Assembly (NCBI GenBank): GCA_032433765.1
Contig: JAVIAB010000073.1
Location: forward strand, 51,843,144 to 51,907,143
DNA: 64,000 nt
Direction of reading: 5' to 3'
From: Megaustenia siamemsis
Taxonomy: Eukaryota; Mollusca; Gastropoda; Stylommatophora; Ariophantidae
A program made the translations under genes and the position numbers. Shown here one piece after another: positions 56,163 to 64,000 of this stretch. Under the pieces are notes generated by a model, which was not told the DNA's origin, ran no database searches, and saw only the letters and a program-made list of their open reading frames with translations. Within the stretch, counting starts at the first letter, position 1, and each line of letters begins with the position of its first letter.

Positions 56163-56310
56163 AATGGAATATAAACCAATACTATCGTTAATTTTAAAAT
56201 TGTGGGAAAATAAATAAGTCAATTTTTTTCTGCAGGTTCCATAGTTCCAATGGTACAAACTCTCTGTATTCGCGTTACAATGTGAAATTATATGATTTGT
56301 GTAGATCTTG
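56163..56310. other. No feature seen
   Basis: Short unique spacer. Confidence 0.45.
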
Positions 56311-56320
56311 TCATCAATCC

Positions 56321-56580
56321 GGGAGCCGCGATAGCTCAGTGGTTAGTGAACTGGACTACAAAGGACAAGAGGTAGGGTTCGATCCCAACCGACGGCTGCC
56401 GGGTTCACCCAGTTTTAAATGGATACCGGATTTTTTTTTCTTGGAAAGTAATGCCGCACGGGAGTAATAACGACCACATTACCCTAAAAATCATGTGCCG
56501 AAGGACTGTAAAAGTTATAGTCGCTAATACCATATTCCCTATACGCCACTTGGCGTGACGTGGCACTTTACTTATTTTTA
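56321..56580 (+). mobile_element. SINE-A, copy 11, with target-site duplication
   Basis: Near-consensus copy with perfect A and B boxes and cgccacttggcgtgacg. Flanks catcaatcc at 56312-56320 and 56585-56593 are the target duplication. Confidence 0.96.
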
Positions 56581-56593
56581 ATGCCATCAATCC

Positions 56594-56929
56594 ACTGTCC
56601 TCGTGGAGCTGTCCGTTATTTGTGAATTTTACTGGAAAAAACGTGAATATTTGGTTGTTGGTACTTCCGTTTCTAACTATTAAAGAAGTATATCTTTTCT
56701 ATACAATGATTACTGGTCTTTTAGTTGTGTTTTTGTTTTTTGTTTAGTTAGTTAATTCTGAAACTATATCTCTGTTGTATCACTTGAATATTTGAACACA
56801 AAATCTACCCTAATCTTGTTGTTTTATGTAGAACTATCGTCATTAATCTCGAACAATGTCCATTATTTGACATTAGACACCAAACTCGTGTCTGTGTAAC
56901 AGTGACACCACAGGGTGATTCAAGATACT
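56594..56929. other. No feature seen
   Basis: Unique AT-rich sequence. Confidence 0.5.
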
Positions 56930-57415
56930 TCTTCTACCTTTTTAGCTCCCAGTGGAGCATAGGTCTTCAACAAACATTTTCCAAGTCATTCTGTTTTTTG
57001 CCATTCTTTTAAGATCATTCCATGTCTTCCCCATCATCTTCATCTCTGCTTCTATCTGTCTTCTCCAAGAATTCCTTTGTCTTCTTCTTTGTCTTTTCCC
57101 CTGGGGATTAAAAAAAGGGCCTGTTGTGTAATACTCTCAGTTGGCTTCCGTAGTGTGTGTTCTATCCAGTGCCATCGTCTTCGCTGTATCTCTTTATCCA
57201 CTGGTATTTGACTGGTACATTTCCATAATTCTATGTTAGTGATTTTGTCCTGCCATTTCCATCCTTTTATTCTGCGTAAGCATCCATTAATGAAAGTCTG
57301 TAGCTTCGTGATTGTCAATTTTGTTGTTCTCCATGTTTCACAGCCATATAATAGGACCGACTTAACATTTGAGTTTAACATTTTTATTTTTGTATTTAAC
57401 CTAATTTCTTTCAAG
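56930..57415 (-). mobile_element. LINE C-terminal remnant (family L-C)
   Basis: Open for 120 codons on the minus strand: SNVKSVLLYGCETWRTTKLT, IKGWKWQDKITNIELWK, RRWHWIEHTLRKPTESITQQ and a KDKEEDKGILGEDR end. It is the clearest L-C tail. Confidence 0.9.
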
Positions 57416-57645
57416 ATTCAAGATACACCAAAGAATAAAGAATATGAAGTCCAAGCAATGCTGGTCACGTGCAGCAATTCACTGTTGACCCCGGTGATTC
57501 ATTCACAACACAAGCTGCAACTCCAAATGTTCTGAACATCACCTGTGTTGATACTTTGTATGATGATACAAGATAGTCGATCTCGAACACACGTTTATTC
57601 ACACAATTCTTTGATTACACTTTACAAGTCATCTGGATAAATATC
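57416..57645. other. No feature seen
   Basis: Short unique spacer between two LINE fragments. Confidence 0.45.
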
Positions 57646-57904
57646 TTCACCATCATGTGCCATACCGGTTGGCGTAGGCGATCATGTCCTTCCATAATCT
57701 TCTAACCATCGTACATCGTATCAATTCTGCTGTTGATTGTTTTCCATGCCATGACACCAATCTATCCAGTATTTTCTCTCTTTGTCGTTCGCGATCTCTC
57801 TTTTCTCCGTATTTTGTCAGTTGCAACCAAGTATTCCAACTTTTTTTTTCTCATGGTGTGCTCGAAAAATATTCATTGTTTCTTTCTGATGTTTCTTAGG
57901 AGCT
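57646..57904 (-). mobile_element. LINE 3' end (family L-B)
   Basis: Reverse L-B tail starting at the catcatg block, with ggttggcgtaggcgatcatg and ttgattgttttccatgccat. Confidence 0.88.
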
Positions 57905-58265
57905 CCAAAAAAATAATAGAGTTCCAAAGCAAATGCAGAGAAGTAAAGGAAGAATTGATAACGCAAAAATGTGAAGAAATGGAAAAACAACCAAAGAAAG
58001 ACTCAAAATTTGTGCACAATTAGTTAAATGAATTAACAGGAAGAAAAGAAGTCAAAGTTTCCAGGATGTGTGAAATCAAAGGAAGGAAATATAATAATGG
58101 TACAGGAGAAGATAATGAAAATATGGACAGAATATATCAGTCAATTCTATGATGATGAAAGACCAGAGCTAAACAATTCAAACAAAGACACGGGACCACC
58201 AATACTGCAGAGTGAAGTGGGGAAGGCAATTCAACACACGAAAAGAGGCAATGCTCCATCCAGGT
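57905..58265 (+). mobile_element. LINE linker between endonuclease and RT (RTE-like, L-C type)
   Basis: The plus strand reads FQSKCREVKEELITQKCEEM, then LNELTGRKEVK and, after a frameshift, GNIIMVQEKIMKIWTEYISQ, FYDDERPELN and GPPILQSEVGKAIQHTKRGN. This region precedes the RT core in RTE-type elements. The RT core itself is missing. Confidence 0.82.
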
Positions 58266-58748
58266 CCCAACAATAAATATCTTTGGTTACATAAAAAAAT
58301 TAAATCATTACACATAATGTTTGCTAACGCCGTCTAAACATCTGTGTCAATAGTAGACGTTATGTATACTAGTCTTGGCTACCGTCGTTGTTAAATGACC
58401 CTCTCCCATGTCTGTAATTACATTCACATAGCTTCTTGATCTACGCATACAATCACACACACGATAATGTGACTTCTATATCAGTTAATTAGCACTGATC
58501 TCTTTTGAGACCTGAAATATCTATCTATAGCTAAACATCTTCCCTTGAAATAAATCTTCTTAATCCTTTAATTAAAGTAATCCTTTACTAAAACATGGCT
58601 GAATGCTCTCAAAGTCTGGGATCCCAAGTCAAGTCTTCAACCGTAATGTTCTCACTGTTTTTGTTTTCTTCTCTCAGGAAATAATGTACTACAGACCATC
58701 CTCTCTTTTCCGACTATCCTTTCACATTTTCTGTGTTTTCATACTATC
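58266..58748. other. No feature seen
   Basis: Unique sequence before the large array. Confidence 0.5.
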
Positions 58749-61075
58749 TTGACTGTTCTCTCTGTCGTGACTGTTTTCTCTGTCGTGATTATTCTCTCTG
58801 TCGTGACTGTTTTCTCTCTCGTGACTATTCTCTCTGTCGTGACTGTTCTCTCTGTCGTGATTGTTCACTCTGTCGTGACTATTCTCTCTGTCGTGACTGT
58901 TTTCTCTGTCGTGATTGTTCACTCTGTCGTGATTGTTCACTCTGTCGTGACTATTCTCTCTGTCGTGACTGTTCTCTCTGTCGTGATTGTTCACTCTGTC
59001 ATGACTATTCTCTCTGTCGTGACTGTTTTCTCTGTCGTAACTATTCTCTCTGTTGTGACTGTTCTCTCTGTCGTGATTGTTCACTCTGTCGTGACTATTC
59101 TCTCTGTCGTGACTGTTCTCTCTGTCGTGACTGTTCTCTCTGTCGTGACTGTTCTCTCTGTCGTGACTGTTCTCTCTGTCGTGATTGTTCACTCTGTCGT
59201 GACTATTCTCTCTGTCGTGACTGTTCTCTCTGTCGTGACTGTTCTCTCTGTCGTGACTGTTCTCTCTGTCGTGACTGTTCTCTCTGTCGTGACTGTTCTC
59301 TCTGTCGTGACTGTTCTCTCTGTCGTGACTATTCTCTCTGTCGTGACTGTTCTCTCTGTCGTGATTGTTCACTCTGTCGTGACTATTCCCTCTGTCGTGA
59401 CTGTTCTCTCTGTCGTGATTGTTCACTCTGTCATGACTGTTCTCTCTGTCGTGACTGTTCTCTCTGTCGTGATTGTTCACTCTGTCGTGACTGTTCTCTC
59501 TGTCGTGACTGTTCTCTCTGTCGTGACTGTTCTCTCTGTCATGACTGTTCTCTCTTTTGTGACTGTTCTCTCTGTCGTGACTGTTCTCTCTGTCATGACT
59601 GTTCTCTCTGTCATGACTGTTCTCTCTGTCGTGACTGTTCTCTCTGTCATGACTGTTCTCTCTGTCATGACTGTTCTCTCTGTCGTGACTGTTCTCTCTG
59701 TCGTGACTGTTCTCTCTGTCATGACTGTTCTCTCTGTCGTGACTGTTCTCTCTGTCAAGACTGTTCTCTCTGTCGTGACTGTTCTCTCTGTCATGACTGT
59801 TCTCTCTGTCGTGACTGTTCTCTCTGTCGTGATTGTTCACTTTGTCGTGATTGTTCTCTCTGTCATGACTGTTCTCTCTGTCGTGATTGTTCACTTTGTC
59901 GTGATTGTTCTCTCTGTCATGACTGTTCTCTCTGTCGTGACTGTTCTCTCTGTCGTGATTGTTCACTTTGTCGTGATTGTTCTCTCTGTCATGACTGTTC
60001 TCTCTGTCGTGATTGTTCACTTTGTCGTGATTGTTCTCTCTGTCGTGACTGTTCTCTCTGTCGTGACTGTTCTCTCTGTCGTGATTGTTCACTTTGTCGT
60101 GATTGTTCTCTCTGTCATGACTGTTCTCTCTGTCGTGACTGTTCTCTCTGTCGTGATTGTTCTCTCTGTCGTGACTGTTCTCTCTGTCATGACTGTTCTC
60201 TCTGTCGTGACTGTTCTCTCTGTCGTGATTGTTCTCTCTGTCATGACTGCTCTCTCTGTCGTGACTGTTCTCTCTGTCATGACTGTTCTCTCTGTCGTGA
60301 CTGTTCTCTCTGTCATGACTGTTCTCTCTGTCGTGACTGTTCTCTCTGTCATGACTGTTCTCTCTGTCGTGACTGTTCTCTCTGTCATGACTGTTCTCTC
60401 TGTCATGACTGTTCTCTCTGTCGTGACTGTTCTCTCTGTCATGACTGTTCTCTCTGTCGTGACTGTTCTCTCTGTCATGACTGTTCTCTCTGTCATGACT
60501 GTTCTCTCTGTCATGACTGTTCTCTCTGTCATGACTGTTCTCTCTGTCGTGATTGTTCTCTCTGTCGTGACTGTTCTCTCTGTCATGACTGTTCTCTCTG
60601 TCATGACTGTTCTCTCTGTCGTGACTGTTCTCTCTGTCGTGACTGTTCTCTCTGTCGTGACTGTTCTCTCTGTCATGACTGTTCTCTCTGTCGTGATTGT
60701 TCTCTCTGTCGTGATTGTTCTCTCTGTCGTGACTGTTCTCTCTGTCGTGACTGTTCTCTCTGTCGTGATTGTTCACTTTGTCGTGATTGTTCTCTCTGTC
60801 ATGACTGTTCTCTCTGTCGTGATTGTTCACTTTGTCGTGATTGTTCTCTCTGTCGTGACTGTTCTCTCTGTCGTGATTGTTCACTTTGTCGTGATTGTTC
60901 TCTCTGTCATGACTGTTCTCTCTGTCGTGACTGTTCTCTCTATCGTGACTGTTCTCTCTATCGTGACTGTTCTCTCTGTCGTGACTGTTCTCTCTGTCGT
61001 GATTGTTCACTTTGTCGTGATTGTTCTCTCTGTCGTGACTGTTCTCTCTGTCATGACTGTTCTTTCTCTCCCTCA
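58749..61075. repeat. 18-bp minisatellite, about 129 copies, 2.3 kb
   Basis: The unit is ctctctgtcgtgactgtt; the main variants are gtcatgact (a palindrome), gtgattgttcac and gactattct. A longer composite, gtgattgttcactttgtcgt and following units, recurs at 59820-60110 and 60760-61030, showing higher-order amplification. The unit has no stop in four frames, so open frames of 777-836 codons result. The minus one gives a charged 6-residue repeat (DRENSH), with a 54-residue non-repetitive start at 61232 and a short non-repetitive end. Confidence 0.98.
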
Positions 61076-61079
61076 AGTG

Positions 61080-61424
61080 TAATCTAACTGTCTTCCTTTT
61101 ATAGCCTAGACAATCTTGGCTCCCGCCGTCCGTTTCTGCGTTTCCGCCATCTTCATTTAAACGCATGCAAACTCTTAACTTCAAAAGCAAGTCCAAACCA
61201 AATTTGGGTGAGTCGCTTACTAGATATGTCATTTATATCTAATCTCGGCGTCGAGAAATTATCTGTTTACCTGTCTTTATTTCCCGACGTTATCAGTTAC
61301 TCGTACAAATAATAAAACGTTTCATTTCTTAAAATCGCGCCACATAAGTGTATGTGGGTACGGAAAACCTTTATGTAACCAAACAATACTATTACATTTA
61401 AGTAAAAGTAAAGAGCCCCTATCC
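61080..61424. other. No feature seen
   Basis: Unique sequence. Confidence 0.5.
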
Positions 61425-61893
61425 TTTGAGCCCAATCTATGTCAATAAAAATGAGAAAGAGAGTTCATCGGTGCTATATAGAACCAATTCTGACCTATGG
61501 AAGCGAATCATGGACAGTGGACAAACAAATGAAAAGACGATTAGAGGCCACAGAGATGGGATTTCTCAGAAGAATGTTGAAAGTTCCCTGGACAGCTAAA
61601 AAGACCAATGAGGAAGTTCTCAAAGAGGCCAACTCAAAAAGGGAGCTCTTAAAAAAACATCAGAAAGAAGCAATCAACATTTTTCGGGCACATCATGAGA
61701 AGAGGAAAGTTGGAATACTTGGTTATAACTGACAAAATGAAAGGAAAGAGAGATCGCGGGCGACAAAGAGAGGAAATACTGGATAGCCTGGTGTCATGGC
61801 ATTGAAAACAGTCAACAACAGAACTGATACGATGCACTGTAGATAGAAGATTGTAGAGGGACATGATCACCTACGCCAACCGGTATGGCACAT
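61425..61893 (+). mobile_element. LINE 3' end (family L-B), well preserved
   Basis: RKRVHRCYIEPILTYGSESW, TVDKQMKRRLEATEMGFLRR, MLKVPWTAKKTNEEVLKEAN and later blocks, open for 97 codons; the end has one frameshift. A SINE-A follows immediately. Confidence 0.92.
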
Positions 61894-61896
61894 GAT

Positions 61897-62147
61897 GAAA
61901 GAGCCCCGTCCTGCCAATTGGCGTATAGGGAATATGGTGTTAGTGACCATAAATTTTACAGACCTTCAGCACATGATTTTTGGGGTAATGTGTTCGGTAT
62001 TACGCCCGTGTCGCTTTACTTTCGTGGAAACAAAATCCTGTACCCATTTAAGGCTGGGTGAACCCGGAAGCCGTCGGTTGGGATCGAACCCTACCTCTTG
62101 TATTTTTTAGTCCAGTTCACTAACCACTGAGCTATCGCCACTCACTA
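61897..62147 (-). mobile_element. SINE-A, copy 12
   Basis: Reverse copy joined directly to the L-B tail (atgatgaaagagccccg). The palindrome is damaged (ctgccaattggcg), the head intact. Confidence 0.92.
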
Positions 62148-62435
62148 TTACATTTGATCACTCATAAAGATCTCAACACACAGAAACAAACCAGAAGCAG
62201 TTTTGGAAGTTAAGTATTATATTAGCGATGGGAATTATATGTTATTTTGTCTAGACTATCATCAACCATAAGTTAGTTAATATTTTAAGGATAGATTGAT
62301 AGAAATGGTATGTTATTTTGCCCAGGCTATTACTAAATACAATGCTATTGGCGTAGGTGATTGTGCAGCTCCGTAATTATCTCCCCTGCTTATATTTATT
62401 TTTCTGCTATTGACTTTCTACGATGCTATTATTTT
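62148..62435. other. No feature seen
   Basis: Short unique spacer. Confidence 0.45.
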
Positions 62436-62690
62436 GAAATGTTTCTGCCTTCTTGGTATGGATGATAGCCGCATATCAAAAGATATACTTTATGGACAAC
62501 TGGCAGATGGCAAAAGAACTAGGGGTAGACCAAAATTCCGATTTATTGACATGTGTAAACGAGACATGAAGACTGTGAAAATGAACCCTGCAGCCTTGGG
62601 AAGTGAGAGCTGTAGACCGCAATCTTTGGAAACACACTCTAAAGCTCCAACTCAAATAAGAAGAAGACAGATTCGTAAAAACAGAGAATA
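62436..62690 (+). mobile_element. LINE C-terminal remnant (family L-G)
   Basis: GMDDSRISKDILYGQLADGK, RTRGRPKFRFIDMCKRDMK and a THSKAPTQIRRRQIRKNRE end match the common C-terminal block HVxRMDDxRxPKDxLYGEL of invertebrate LINE proteins. Open frame of 155 codons with no RT. Confidence 0.8.
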
Positions 62691-63129
62691 CTCGGTGAAA
62701 CGAAAGAAAAGAATAACATTTCCTAGTGGGACTACAAAAATCCATAATCAACTATACTGCTACTACTTTGTGTCATCTATTTCCCTCGTTCCTTTGTTCC
62801 TTCAAATTCTTCCATTTGTTACAAGATGTTCCCTTCTCGTCACACAACCAAAAATACATCAGCAACTGAACAACTGAGAGAGATTTGAAAGGCTCGTGAA
62901 ATAGATTCCCCATTAGCAGCAACTGTTTCATATCTATACTGTTCTCCATTATTCGAAGGGGCCTAAAAGTAATATTCGCACACAAAAGTTGAAGCTAAAA
63001 ACCAACTTGAGAACCAACACAACACCGATGTCATTAGTCGCTGCAAGCCGAGGGGTATACTTCGATCTCAGCAATTATGGACTTGTTCGATGTGCTATGA
63101 GGATGAGATGTCGACTGAACTATACCGAA
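62691..63129. other. No feature seen
   Basis: Mixed unique sequence. Confidence 0.45.
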
Positions 63130-63305
63130 CAAAAGCAAACAAAACTAAATTAACTAAACTAAAATAAACTAAACTAAACTGAGCTGAGCTGAAGCAAACT
63201 GAAATGAACTGAATTAAAACCAATTAAACTAATCCAAACTAAATTTAACTAAATTTAAACTAAAATCAACTAAATTGAACTGGACTAAACTAAACTGAAA
63301 TGGAA
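63130..63305. repeat. Degenerate AAACT pentanucleotide repeat
   Basis: Imperfect ctaaactaaactgagctgag-type run. Confidence 0.9.
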
Positions 63306-63605
63306 TGAAAGAGGTGAAAAACTTATTGACTGGGCAAGAACACACAACATGATGATAGGAATCACCTGGTTTAAGCAACATCCAAGACGTCTGTGGACAT
63401 GGAAAAGCCCAGGAGACAACGCTCTCAATCAAATTGATTTCATATTGATAAGCAATAGATTTAGAAACAGTAAAGTGTGTGTGAAAACTAGACCAGGGAC
63501 AGATTGCAATAGTGATCATGTACCAGTTGTGGGAAAGCTTCGAGTAAAATTAAAAACCAGTAAAAACCAAAACGAGCCTCAGTTAACATCAAATTAAATT
63601 TAGAT
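63306..63605 (+). mobile_element. LINE endonuclease C-terminus (RTE-like, L-C type)
   Basis: WNERGEKLIDWARTHNMMIG, TWFKQHPRRLWTWKSPGD, NQIDFILISNRFRNS and CNSDHVPVVGKLRVKLK. The last includes the SDH catalytic motif of AP-like endonucleases. The N-terminal half is missing. Confidence 0.9.
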
Positions 63606-63659
63606 TTACTCAAATCTGACAAGAAGTTGCAAGACAAATATAATATCACAATTCAGAAC

Positions 63660-63960
63660 CGGTACAATGCAATAGAATACAGATGAAGAGATACAGCGAA
63701 GACGATAGCGCTGGATAGGACACACACTGCGGAAACCAACTGAGAGTATTACACAACAGGCCCTTTTTTTAATCCCCAGGGGAAAAGACAAAGAGTAAGA
63801 CCAAGAAATTCTTGGAGAAGACAGATAGAAGCAGAGATGAAGATGGTGGGGAAGACATGGAATGATCTTAAAAGAATGGCAAAAAACAGAGCGACTTGGA
63901 AAGTGTTTGTTGAGGACCTATGCTCCACTGGGAGCTAAAAAGGTAGAAGAAAGAAGAGAC
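63660..63960 (+). mobile_element. LINE C-terminal remnant (family L-C)
   Basis: RWIGHTLRKPTESITQQALF, IPRGKDKE and a degraded ILGEDR block, with stops. It follows the endonuclease with only about 55 bp between, so the RT of this copy has been lost. Confidence 0.85.
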
Positions 63961-64000
63961 AATACAATAGATAAGACACAAAGCATTGATGAACAGTTGG

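Noticed and set aside
58722..61232. 836-codon minus-strand and 777-784-codon plus-strand open frames
   Set aside because: They come from an 18-bp stop-free repeat open in several frames on both strands. No independent evidence of coding; kept only as a finding.

Overview
This window is non-coding-rich animal DNA, most likely from a lophotrochozoan and perhaps a gastropod mollusc. That assignment is an inference from the style of its repeats: many 5'-truncated non-LTR retrotransposons, tRNA-derived SINEs, Tc1/mariner and hAT elements, minisatellite arrays up to about 2.3 kb, TTAGGG-like interstitial repeats and GT-AG introns. No operons or bacterial features are present, and the species cannot be fixed from sequence alone.

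The main host signal is a gene on the minus strand that runs across most of the window. Three candidate exons share splice phase 1-1. Exon 1 (52631-52673) encodes a signal peptide. Exon 2 (21360-21599) and exon 3 (2503-2811) encode 80- and 103-codon modules. The joins are in frame (phase 1 to phase 1, twice), and a strong GTAAGT donor after exon 3 shows that the gene continues beyond the left edge. The introns would be about 31 kb and 18.5 kb, and nearly everything else in the window lies in them. The protein family is not recognised.

Mobile DNA. (1) An apparently intact mariner at 14600-15929 with one open 356-codon DD34D transposase. (2) A 2.08-kb IS630/Tc1-type element at 35505-37586 with an unusual DD83E transposase, about 65-bp terminal inverted repeats and a TA duplication; it interrupts a dead LINE reading frame, and a degraded relative lies at 7420-7960. 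(3) A 356-bp hAT-like MITE at 40372-40727 with an 8-bp duplication, and a hAT transposase tail at 17330-17700. (4) At least eight local families of non-LTR retrotransposon remnants, called L-A to L-H here, nearly all 3' ends. (5) Several tRNA-derived SINE families, the commonest with 12 copies (SINE-A).

Tandem repeats. Arrays have periods of 14, 14, 18, 18, 19, 22, 26, 29, 31, 39, 64 and 88 bp, plus simple repeats. Many long open frames here (for example the 836-codon frame over 58722-61232) are only translations of stop-free repeat units and are not annotated as genes.

Layout. 0-8 kb: LINE remnants, SINEs, exon 3. 9-10.6 kb: 14-bp array joined to a LINE tail. 11-17 kb: SINE-A copies, GGAA repeat, mariner. 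17-22 kb: hAT tail, SINEs, 64-bp array, L-D tail, exon 2. 22-29 kb: L-B fragments and a nested SINE. 29-35 kb: 29-, 14- and 39-bp arrays. 35.5-37.6 kb: DD83E element. 38-43 kb: L-B, MITE, L-E and a SINE-A cluster. 43-46.4 kb: GAA repeat and an 18-bp array between inverted L-H copies. 47-50 kb: 19-bp array and a SINE palindrome. 50-53 kb: L-B copies and exon 1. 55-64 kb: LINE pieces and the giant 18-bp array.
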